6,619 nt of DNA, taken from Caldora sp. SIO3E6 (GTDB taxonomy: Bacteria; Cyanobacteriota; Cyanobacteriia; Cyanobacteriales; Coleofasciculaceae). The translations under genes and the position numbers were made by a program. The stretch lies in the NCBI GenBank assembly GCA_010672185.1, contig JAAHHL010000398.1:1-6619 (forward strand). Reading direction: 5' to 3'. The notes beneath the pieces were generated by a model that was given only the letters and a program-made list of their open reading frames with translations, was not told where the DNA came from and did not search any database. The stretch's first letter is position 1, and every line of letters begins with the position of its first letter. Shown here piece by piece: positions 1 through 5,023 of this stretch.

Positions 1-2
1 AG

Positions 3-479
3 TGGCTCTATGCCAAGCATACAGTATTTTACGATGCCTTACCCCACTACTTTCTAGAGTACGATGTACTGGATCTAGAAAAGCAAGTATTTCTTAGTAC
101 TTGTAGTCGTCAGCTGTTACTAGGTGGATTACCCCTAGTTTCCGTACCTATACTATTTTCTGGGCAACTCTCATCCTACCAACAATTACTCGGATTACAG
201 GGAAAGTCCCACTACCAAACCCCTGCACATCTAGAGCACTTTCGTCAAATTTGTCAAGAAAAAGGACTAGATATAGAGCGCTCAATCCAACAAACAGATC
301 AAAGTTCCTTAATGGAAGGTTTATACATCAAAGTTGAACCGGATGATACGGTTACAGCTCGGTATAAATACGTGCGTTCTGGTTTTTTAACCACCATCCT
401 CCAATCTGATGGACATTGGCTCAATCGCCCAATTATACCGAATCTTCTACGTCCCGATGTTGATTTGTTTAACTTTTAA
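3..479 (+). CDS. Polynucleotide/RNA ligase (nucleotidyltransferase superfamily), C-terminal part
   Basis: This open frame enters from the left edge and ends at TAA 477-479, giving 158 visible codons; the start and the catalytic-lysine motif I (KxDG type) lie outside the window. Three later motifs of covalent nucleotidyltransferases are visible in order: a motif III-like FLEYDVLD (visible residues 17-24), motif IV EGLYIKVE (105-112) with its Glu and Lys, and motif V RYKYVR (120-125), whose Lys is normally needed for nucleotidyl transfer. The chain ends about 33 residues after motif V, so there is no large extra C-terminal domain such as the OB fold of DNA ligases. This fits the RNA ligase family (Rnl2-like, Pfam RNA_ligase) that seals 5'-phosphate to 3'-OH ends using ATP. 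The next gene encodes HD-Pnk, which makes exactly those ends, and this supports the call. Substrate preference (RNA, DNA or nicked duplex) cannot be read from the sequence. Confidence 0.78.
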   Translation, partial: WLYAKHTVFYDALPHYFLEYDVLDLEKQVFLSTCSRQLLLGGLPLVSVPILFSGQLSSYQQLLGLQGKSHYQTPAHLEHFRQICQEKGLDIERSIQQTDQSSLMEGLYIKVEPDDTVTARYKYVRSGFLTTILQSDGHWLNRPIIPNLLRPDVDLFNF

Positions 480-492
480 GAAACACTCGGGT

Positions 493-528
493 TAATTGCT
501 AATGGCTAATTGCTAATGGCTAATTGCT
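493..528. repeat. Tandem repeat, 14-bp unit TAATTGCTAATGGC
   Basis: There are two perfect 14-bp units (493-506, 507-520) plus 8 bases of a third (521-528), starting 13 bp after the ligase stop codon. The unit is itself a degenerate duplication, TAATTGC next to TAATGGC, so the array also reads as imperfect heptamers. It lies in the spacer between ligase and HD-Pnk and has no evident coding role. Confidence 0.85.
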
Positions 529-555
529 TTCAAGTAGTTTAGTACCGCTGCACGT

Positions 556-597
556 AATTCCCAATTCTCAATTCCCAATTCCCAATTCCCAATTCCC
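556..597. repeat. Heptanucleotide tandem array AATTCCC, 6 copies
   Basis: Six consecutive 7-bp units fill 556-597. Five are AATTCCC and the second (563-569) is AATTCTC. The array ends 7 bp before the ATG of HD-Pnk, so it occupies the place where a Shine-Dalgarno sequence would normally be; no purine-rich ribosome binding site is visible. It resembles the STRR heptamer repeats known from cyanobacterial genomes. The unit length is not a multiple of three, so any change in copy number by slippage would shift a reading frame passing through it. Confidence 0.9.
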
Positions 598-604
598 ACC
601 TAAA

Positions 605-1741
605 ATGAACATCTCAACAACATCATGGACATTCCCCTACTGTCCTATAAAACCCGATTGGCAAATCAATTGGTCAGCCTTGGAAGCAGAATTTGATTGG
701 TTGCGATCGCTTGCTGACTGTCCCCAAAACCCAATTTACCATGCAGAAGGCAATGTTTTGATTCATACCAAATTGGTCTGTGAGGCATTAGTAGCCCTAC
801 CTGCATGGCAAGCCTTTCCACCCCCACAGCGCTCAGTATTATTTGCTGCGGCTTTACTCCATGATGTTGCCAAACCTGCCTCTACCCAAGTAGAAGCCGA
901 TGGTAGCATAACCTCGAAGGGTCATGTACTCCAGGGAGCCAAAATGGCACAACAAATACTCTGGGATCTAGCTGTACCTCTCCCAGAAAGAGAGGCAATT
1001 GTCGCTTTGGTAAGATATGGTAGTTTACCCTTGTGGTTTTGGGATAAGTCCAATCCGGAAAAAACAGTAATTCAAACTAGTCAAATTATTCCTTGTGATC
1101 TGCTATCAATGCTAGCAGAAGCCGACGTGCGGGGGCGCTATTGTGAGGATCAGGCTCAGTTATTAGAGCGTATCGAGTTTTTCCGGGAATTTGCCCAAGA
1201 AAACCACTGTTTTGACCAACCCTACTCCTTTTCGACCCCCCACAGTCGGTTTGTCTATTTTCACAAAGAACATAGCAACCCCAATTATCAGGCTTATGAC
1301 GATACCCGCTTGCAAGTGGTGCTTATGGCAGGGTTACCAGGGGCAGGAAAAGATACCTGGATTGAGGAAAATCTTCCTGAGTTGCCGGTAATCTCTTTGG
1401 ATAAACTGCGGCAACAAATGGGTATAGCACCTTCAGATAAACAGGGTGCAGTAGTAAATGCCGCAAAAGCGACGGCTAAAGATTATCTGCGCCAAGGACA
1501 ATCTTTTGTTTGGAATGCGACTAACCTCAGTCGCCAGCTGCGAAGTACATTGATTAATCTGTTTGCCAATTATCAGGGAAAGATTCGCATTGTCTACTTG
1601 GAATCACCTTGGCAGGAGTTGTTACGGCGTAATCAGCATCGTACTCATCGGGTTCCAGAAAAAGTACTTTATCGGATGAGACATCGTTTGGAAGTACCAA
1701 ATATTATTGAAGCACATCAAGTAGATTGGATTGTGAAGTGA
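605..1741 (+). CDS. HD-Pnk: HD phosphoesterase fused to 5'-OH polynucleotide kinase (end healing)
   Basis: This 378-aa protein has two domains. The N-terminal HD domain shows H54, H86-D87 (LLHDVAKP), H107 and D174 (EADVRGR), the pattern of a metal-binding HD phosphohydrolase. The C-terminal kinase has a Walker A motif GLPGAGKDT (243-251), D266 and R269 in SLDKLR, suited to general base and phosphate contact, NATN (304-307), and an Arg-rich lid, RRNQHRTHR (341-349) followed by RMRHR (357-361), like T4 Pnkp-type kinases. This order matches the HD-Pnk family, known from the Runella slithyformis enzyme, in which HD removes 2',3'-cyclic and 3'/2' phosphates and Pnk phosphorylates 5'-OH ends. The ligase gene ends 125 bp upstream on the same strand, so the two could form one repair operon. 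I chose ATG 605: an in-frame TTG at 524 exists, but its 27 extra residues are only the translated AATTCCC repeat. The assignment of individual residues to catalysis is inference from the family. Confidence 0.85.
   Translation: MNISTTSWTFPYCPIKPDWQINWSALEAEFDWLRSLADCPQNPIYHAEGNVLIHTKLVCEALVALPAWQAFPPPQRSVLFAAALLHDVAKPASTQVEADGSITSKGHVLQGAKMAQQILWDLAVPLPEREAIVALVRYGSLPLWFWDKSNPEKTVIQTSQIIPCDLLSMLAEADVRGRYCEDQAQLLERIEFFREFAQENHCFDQPYSFSTPHSRFVYFHKEHSNPNYQAYDDTRLQVVLMAGLPGAGKDTWIEENLPELPVISLDKLRQQMGIAPSDKQGAVVNAAKATAKDYLRQGQSFVWNATNLSRQLRSTLINLFANYQGKIRIVYLESPWQELLRRNQHRTHRVPEKVLYRMRHRLEVPNIIEAHQVDWIVK
703..710. repeat. HIP1 octamer GCGATCGC
   Basis: This palindromic octamer is highly over-represented in many cyanobacterial chromosomes. 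Here it spans codons 33-36 of HD-Pnk (L-R-S-L), ahead of the HD motif. Confidence 0.85.
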
Positions 1742-1744
1742 TTG

Positions 1745-1807
1745 GTTGTTTGTTGTTTGTTGTTGGTTGTTTGTTATTTGTTTTTTGTTTTTTGTTATTT
1801 GTTTTTT
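1745..1807. repeat. Heptanucleotide tandem array GTTNTTT, 9 copies
   Basis: Nine consecutive heptamers start 3 bp after the HD-Pnk stop codon. In order they are GTTGTTT twice, GTTGTTG, GTTGTTT, GTTATTT, GTTTTTT twice, GTTATTT and GTTTTTT. The + strand has no C from 1742 to 1808, which is a strong strand asymmetry. Transcribed, it would be a U/G-rich 3' tail with three U6 runs. It could help end transcription, but no GC-rich stem lies before it. A related array follows the SGNH gene at 4803. Confidence 0.88.
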
Positions 1808-1810
1808 GAC

Positions 1811-1826
1811 GTGGTGACGCGGTGAC
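1811..1826. repeat. Short tandem repeat GYGGTGAC, two 8-bp copies
   Basis: GTGGTGAC (1811-1818) is followed directly by GCGGTGAC (1819-1826), and TTGAC just before (1806-1810) may be a degraded third copy. It abuts the GTTNTTT array and looks like another low-complexity cyanobacterial intergenic repeat. No function is apparent. Confidence 0.6.
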
Positions 1827-1890
1827 AGAGATATTTTCATTCTTCATTGTGAGGTGGAAGTTCATAGGAGTCTGACTTGAAAATAGAGAT

Positions 1891-2065
1891 CAGTCAACAG
1901 TCAACAGTCAGCAGTCAACAGTCAACAGTCAACAGTCAACAGTCAGCAGTCAACAGTCAACAGTCAACAGTCAGCAGTCAACAGTCAACAGTCAACAGTC
2001 AACAGTCAGCAGTCAACAGTCAACAGTCAACAGTCAACAGTCAACAGTCAGCAGTCAACAGTCAA
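1891..2065. repeat. Heptanucleotide tandem array CAGTCAA, 25 copies (STRR-type)
   Basis: Twenty-five uninterrupted 7-bp units cover 175 bp with no indels. Twenty are CAGTCAA and five are the single-base variant CAGTCAG, at units 3, 8, 12, 17 and 23 (starting 1905, 1940, 1968, 2003, 2045). The variants recur every 4-6 units, which suggests expansion by copying blocks of several heptamers. The permuted unit CAACAGT belongs to the STRR heptamers described in cyanobacteria (from memory). All three + frames through the array are stop-free and would encode a QQSTVNS heptapeptide, while the - strand has TGA stops. A frame opening at TTG 1877 behind AGGAG (1866-1870) runs through it to 2170 (97 codons), but I do not call it a gene. 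Confidence 0.95.
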
Positions 2066-2179
2066 CTTTCATCACCTGGTAGTGAAAAATTTTCATTGGG
2101 ACTGCCTTCTGCCTTGTTACAAACAGAGTGTAATTATTCTACCGAACTTGATCCATCCTTAGTTTGTTAAGTTTTGTCA

Positions 2180-2194
2180 TAGAATAACGTTCTA
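2180..2194. promoter_or_regulatory. Inverted repeat TAGAA-N5-TTCTA upstream of amt
   Basis: A 15-bp dyad with perfect 5-bp arms and a 5-base centre (TAACG) is centred about 99 bp before the amt start codon. It has the size of a dimeric regulator site. It resembles, but does not match, the GAAC-N4-GTTC class of LexA boxes, because the spacing is a base short. No regulator is assigned. Confidence 0.3.
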
Positions 2195-2232
2195 ACTGAG
2201 AAAATTACCTGATTTCTGAAACAAACGATAGT

Positions 2233-2254
2233 TAATTAGTTTTAAAGCTAATTA
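2233..2254. promoter_or_regulatory. Inverted repeat TAATTAG-N8-CTAATTA upstream of amt
   Basis: Perfect 7-bp arms (2233-2239 and 2248-2254) enclose TTTTAAAG. The second arm ends 31 bp before the amt ATG. It may be an operator or a weak hairpin in the 5' leader. The arms are AT-rich, so chance is a real alternative. Confidence 0.35.
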
Positions 2255-2285
2255 GCGAAATGTTGGAAAATACTTCCACTGAGTT

Positions 2286-3779
2286 ATGTTTAGACCAAGG
2301 TTCCAGAACAGTTTTCATCAACAGCACTCACCAACAAACAGGAGGCGACTGAATTTAAAACCACTGAAAACTTTCCCTCACCCCTTTTCTCCCTACTGGC
2401 TTGCCTGCATTCCTCTAGCAGCAGTCATTGTCATCGCTTGGCATAGCGCTGCTTTGGCTCAGGATGCGATTGAACTCATCGAAATTAAAGACCCTGGACT
2501 TCTGCAAGTTCAGGGAATTGTGAACACTTTTTTCGTCTTGGTGGCAGCAGTTCTGGTAATCTTTATGAACGCTGGGTTTGGGATGCTCGAAACTGGCTTA
2601 TGTCGCCAGAAAAATGCTGTTAACATCCTCTCAAAGAACCTGAGTGTTTTTGCAATCGCCACAATCGCATTTTGGGCAATCGGTTTCTCCTTGATGTTTA
2701 ATCCAGGGAACCCATTTATTGGCATGGAAGGCTTTTTATTAAGTAGCAAAGCTCCTGCTACCTATGGACTAGAGCCCTTTCCTGCTGGTTTACCTATCTC
2801 GGTATTTTTCCTCTTCCAAGCCGCCTTCGCTGGAACAGCAGCTACTATTGTTTCTGGTGCTGTAGCTGAACGGGTTAAGTTTGGTGGTTTTGTTATGTTC
2901 AGCGCCCTGCTGGTAGCTATTTCCTATGCTATTACTGGACACTGGGTTTGGTCTAGTAATGGCTGGCTAGCTAATTTAAGTACTCCCTTCTCCGACTTTG
3001 CCGGTTCAACGGTAGTTCACTCTGTGGGAGGCTGGTCTGCTTTAATGGGAGCAGTCATCTTGGGACCACGCCTCGGTAAATACGAAAATGGTCAAATCCG
3101 TGCTCTCCCCGGTCACAATATGAGTATTGCCACTCTGGGCTGCTTAATTCTGTGGATTGGCTGGTTTGGTTTTAACCCAGGCTCAGAACTAGCGGCAGAT
3201 GAGAATATTGCTTACATTGCTCTGACTACTAACCTATCCGCCGCAGCAGGAGGAATTACTGCCACCCTTACCTCTTGGCTTAAGGATGAGAAACCGGATT
3301 TGTCTATGATTATTAATGGCATCCTGGCAGGCTTGGTGTCAATTACTGCTGGCTGTGCTAGTGTTTCCTATCTCTCCGCAGTGATTATTGGTGCGATCGC
3401 AGGCATTATTGTAGTCTTTTCTGTCTCTATCTTGGAGAGCATCCACATTGATGATCCCGTAGGAGCCATCTCAGTTCACTTAGTCAATGGAGTTTGGGGC
3501 ACTTTTGCCGTTGGCTTGTTTGCTCTTGATGGAGGGTTGCTTGTTGGTGGTGGGCCGGAGCAACTAATTAGTCAAATTCTTGGTATACTTTGCATCGGCG
3601 GTTTCACTGTAATGATGAGTTCCCTCTTCTGGCTAACCCTGAAATTTACCATTGGCATCCGGGTAAGTCCAGAAGCAGAAATCGAAGGCTTGGATATTAG
3701 CGAACATGCGATGGAAGCCTACTCTGGATTCATCAAAGAATCAGGTTTGATGGGCAGTATCGGTGATGATTACAAGTAG
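2286..3779 (+). CDS. amt: Ammonium transporter, Amt/MEP/Rh family
   Basis: This 497-aa inner-membrane channel conducts ammonium into the cell. A hydrophobic stretch at about 38-58 ending AALAQ looks like a cleavable signal peptide, as in bacterial AmtB, and some 11 membrane segments follow. Family signatures are DFAGSTVVHSVGG (237-249), with D237 and the first pore histidine H245; WFGFNPGS (293-300), in which F296 probably corresponds to a Phe-gate or binding-site position; and the second pore histidine H398 in SVHLVNGVWGT. The C-terminal EGLDISEHAMEAYSGF, starting near residue 464, is the conserved cytoplasmic tail through which PII proteins act on Amt. ATG 2286 is the first start in frame, and the Shine-Dalgarno is weak. 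A basic, Gln/His-rich stretch of about 35 residues precedes the hydrophobic core and is longer than a normal n-region. No PII gene or second amt adjoins it. Nitrogen control by NtcA is usual for cyanobacterial amt genes, but only an imperfect site is seen. Confidence 0.95.
   Translation: MFRPRFQNSFHQQHSPTNRRRLNLKPLKTFPHPFSPYWLACIPLAAVIVIAWHSAALAQDAIELIEIKDPGLLQVQGIVNTFFVLVAAVLVIFMNAGFGMLETGLCRQKNAVNILSKNLSVFAIATIAFWAIGFSLMFNPGNPFIGMEGFLLSSKAPATYGLEPFPAGLPISVFFLFQAAFAGTAATIVSGAVAERVKFGGFVMFSALLVAISYAITGHWVWSSNGWLANLSTPFSDFAGSTVVHSVGGWSALMGAVILGPRLGKYENGQIRALPGHNMSIATLGCLILWIGWFGFNPGSELAADENIAYIALTTNLSAAAGGITATLTSWLKDEKPDLSMIINGILAGLVSITAGCASVSYLSAVIIGAIAGIIVVFSVSILESIHIDDPVGAISVHLVNGVWGTFAVGLFALDGGLLVGGGPEQLISQILGILCIGGFTVMMSSLFWLTLKFTIGIRVSPEAEIEGLDISEHAMEAYSGFIKESGLMGSIGDDYK
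3393..3400. repeat. HIP1 octamer GCGATCGC
   Basis: This copy encodes A370-I371-A372 in a membrane segment of Amt, so it is accommodated as ordinary hydrophobic codons. Confidence 0.85.
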
Positions 3780-3845
3780 CATCACTGAAATGCCTTATCG
3801 TTACTGAAATACCTGAGTAACTACTGCTAAATTAAATAAAGGTCA

Positions 3846-3897
3846 ACCCGCCTCTCAGGTTGGAATTATTGAGTCTCAGCAGAAGGCGGGTGTTTTT
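3846..3897 (+). terminator. Terminator-like hairpin with T-tract after amt
   Basis: Perfect 7-bp GC-rich arms, ACCCGCC (3846-3852) and GGCGGGT (3885-3891), enclose 32 nt and are followed by GTTTTT (3892-3897). The loop can form a small inner stem (CTCA 3854-3857 with TGAG 3870-3873). It starts 67 bp after the amt stop codon. The loop is longer than in classical intrinsic terminators, so efficiency is uncertain. It ends only 25 bp before the proposed SGNH start, so it could also act as an attenuator of that gene. Confidence 0.55.
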
Positions 3898-3922
3898 CGT
3901 TAATAACAGAGTTGAAAATTCA

Positions 3923-4795
3923 GTGTCCATCCACTTCAAAAATTATCCCGGTTGGGCGGTTTTCTCTCTAGCTGTCAATGGGCTGCTGGTACTGGCAATC
4001 GTCTGGCTGCTCCTGCGGGAGTCCCATTTGTCTGTGTCTTCTGCCGTTGTAGGGGCGCACCGACGTGCGCCCAGTTCTTCTGCTGAGTTAGGTGAATCGA
4101 AGTCAATGGCTAAACCCAAGCCAGAATTGGGAGCCCGCCACAAGCTGAATTACCAGCAGTGGGTAGAGTTGCTAGCTCACGAAGCGCAGGCAGTGAGTAA
4201 CCAACAGCCGGAAAATTTAACCATACTGGCTGGAGATTCCTTGAGCCTTTGGTTCCCCCTGGAATTACTACCACCAGAAACAACCTGGCTCAATCAGGGG
4301 ATTTCTGGGGAAACTTCCGCAGGATTGCTCAATCGTATAGATCTTTTTGATGATACTGAGCCCGATGTTGTTTTTGTGATGATTGGCATTAACGACTTGA
4401 TTCGGGGCATCAGAGGGGAAACCATTGTGGCAAACCAAGAGCTGACAATTCGCCACTTACGTCGAGCTCACCCCAAAGCTCAGATAGTTGTCCAGTCGAT
4501 TTTACCCCACAGTGCTGAACAAGCAACTTGGGAAGGACGCGATCGCTTGTTATCTATTCCTAATAGTAATATCCAGAAAATCAACCAGCGACTGAAAAAG
4601 ATTGCTCAAAGGGAAGGGGCTATCTATCTGGAACTCTATCCCCTTTTTGCCGACACCAACGGTAACCTCAACACTGAGCTAAGTACCGATGGCTTACACC
4701 TTAATCAGCAAGGTTACCAGGTTTGGAGCTATGCTCTACAAGTTCTTAATCAGGTTTTATTGGATAGTGAAGATTTATCAGTGAGGAGTTATTAG
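3923..4795 (+). CDS. Membrane-anchored SGNH/GDSL-family hydrolase
   Basis: This 290-aa protein has one N-terminal membrane helix (about residues 11-31), a low-complexity linker (about 32-75) and an SGNH hydrolase domain. The catalytic blocks are visible: GDS with nucleophile S106 (ILAGDSLSLW, 101-110), the block II glycine in NQGISGET (124-131), block III GIND with N157, and DGLHLN with D256 and H259. Together these give the Ser-Asp-His triad and oxyanion-hole residues of a serine esterase/acylhydrolase. The helix suggests anchoring with the catalytic domain outside the cytoplasmic membrane. The substrate is unknown; ester-linked lipids or acetylated envelope sugars are possible. I chose GTG 3923: the longer frame from TTG 3860 would translate the terminator hairpin, and GTG 3890 lies in its 3' arm. 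No strong ribosome binding site supports either choice, so the start is provisional. A GC-rich palindrome encodes part of the linker. Confidence 0.8.
   Translation: MSIHFKNYPGWAVFSLAVNGLLVLAIVWLLLRESHLSVSSAVVGAHRRAPSSSAELGESKSMAKPKPELGARHKLNYQQWVELLAHEAQAVSNQQPENLTILAGDSLSLWFPLELLPPETTWLNQGISGETSAGLLNRIDLFDDTEPDVVFVMIGINDLIRGIRGETIVANQELTIRHLRRAHPKAQIVVQSILPHSAEQATWEGRDRLLSIPNSNIQKINQRLKKIAQREGAIYLELYPLFADTNGNLNTELSTDGLHLNQQGYQVWSYALQVLNQVLLDSEDLSVRSY
4053..4072. repeat. GC-rich palindromic repeat inside the SGNH coding region
   Basis: GGGCGCAC (4053-4060) and GTGCGCCC (4065-4072) are perfect inverted arms around CGAC. With the preceding TGTAG, this resembles a dispersed cyanobacterial palindrome of the form GTAGGGGCGCAC...GTGCGCCCCTAC (from memory), lacking the final right-hand flank. 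It encodes V-G-A-H-R-R-A-P-S (residues 43-51) in the linker between membrane helix and catalytic domain and keeps the frame open. Confidence 0.7.
4539..4546. repeat. HIP1 octamer GCGATCGC
   Basis: It falls in codons R206-D207-R208 of the SGNH hydrolase, between the GIND and DGLHLN blocks. Confidence 0.85.
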
Positions 4796-4802
4796 TAAGT
4801 TT

Positions 4803-4844
4803 GTTATTTGTTATTTGTTGTTGGTTGTTGGTGGTTGGTTGCAA
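4803..4844. repeat. Heptanucleotide array, GTTATTT/GTTGTTG type, about 5 copies plus a degenerate one
   Basis: Units are GTTATTT twice, GTTGTTG twice, GTGGTTG, then the degenerate GTTGCAA. The array begins 7 bp after the SGNH stop codon, and the + strand has no C from 4796 to 4841. Unit, orientation and placement right after a stop codon match the array following HD-Pnk at 1745. Confidence 0.8.
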
Positions 4845-4961
4845 CAAGGCAGTACTGCAAGCAGAAGCCGCAGGCTAGGCAGAAAGTTGCAAGGGAGAAG
4901 GGAATTAGAGACCATTGCGCTGTTCCTCAAATCCTTCGATAGCATACAATAGGTAGGGGTG

Positions 4962-5010
4962 AGGTGAAATTTGGTGTTGATATTCTAGCTAGATATCCCA
5001 AAAATCACCT
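4962..5010. repeat. Large imperfect palindrome / hairpin, 49 bp
   Basis: The outer arms AGGTGAAATTTGG (4962-4974) and CCAAAAATCACCT (4998-5010) pair at 11 of 13 positions. The inner part GATAT-T-CTAGCTAG-ATATC (4979-4997) is a near-perfect palindrome with one extra T. Only TGTT (4975-4978) is unpaired on the left side between the two stems. Three more T residues follow (5011-5013), so an RNA hairpin could be a weak terminator for the SGNH gene. A MITE-like or small-RNA element is an alternative. Confidence 0.65.
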
Positions 5011-5023
5011 TTTAGGTAAACAG

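Larger units (their letters stand above)
2066..2285 (+). other. Unique DNA upstream of amt, probable promoter region
   Basis: These 220 bp between the CAGTCAA array and the amt ATG are AT-rich, non-repetitive and without a convincing gene. They should hold the amt promoter. I see no strong -35/-10 pair. An NtcA-like sequence TGTA-N7-TACC (2129-2143) resembles the consensus GTAN8TAC, but its spacer is one base short. A TAN3T hexamer, TAGTTT (2160-2165), follows at roughly the distance of a -10 box. Two inverted repeats lie further downstream and are listed separately. Confidence 0.4.

Noticed and set aside
524..604. TTG 524 as the HD-Pnk start
   Set aside because: The extra 27 residues are translated AATTCCC repeat; ATG 605 follows immediately and the conserved domain starts after it.
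1742..1808. Intrinsic terminator of HD-Pnk
   Set aside because: There are T-runs but no GC-rich inverted repeat before them, so a canonical rho-independent terminator cannot be claimed.
1622..1840. Antisense frame over the HD-Pnk 3' end and repeat
   Set aside because: It is a shadow of the coding strand extended by low-complexity A/C-rich repeat sequence, with no recognisable domain.
1891..2065. CRISPR array
   Set aside because: The repeats are contiguous 7-bp units with no spacers, and no cas gene is present.
2129..2143. Functional NtcA box
   Set aside because: The spacer between GTA and TAC is 7, not 8, and the match to a downstream -10 is loose; kept only as a lead.
1877..2170. 97-codon frame encoding QQSTVNS repeats, as a gene
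   Set aside because: Most of it is the translated CAGTCAA array, which is stop-free in all three + frames; it needs a TTG start and its tail matches no family I recognise.
2510..2749. Antisense frame inside amt (others at 3943-4143, 4268-4456, 5927-6121)
   Set aside because: Each lies opposite a well-supported conserved gene and shows no domain of its own.
3860..3922. TTG 3860 or GTG 3890 as the SGNH start
   Set aside because: TTG 3860 lies in the loop and GTG 3890 in the 3' arm of the terminator-like hairpin, so the added residues look like translated hairpin; GTG 3923 is just before the membrane helix.
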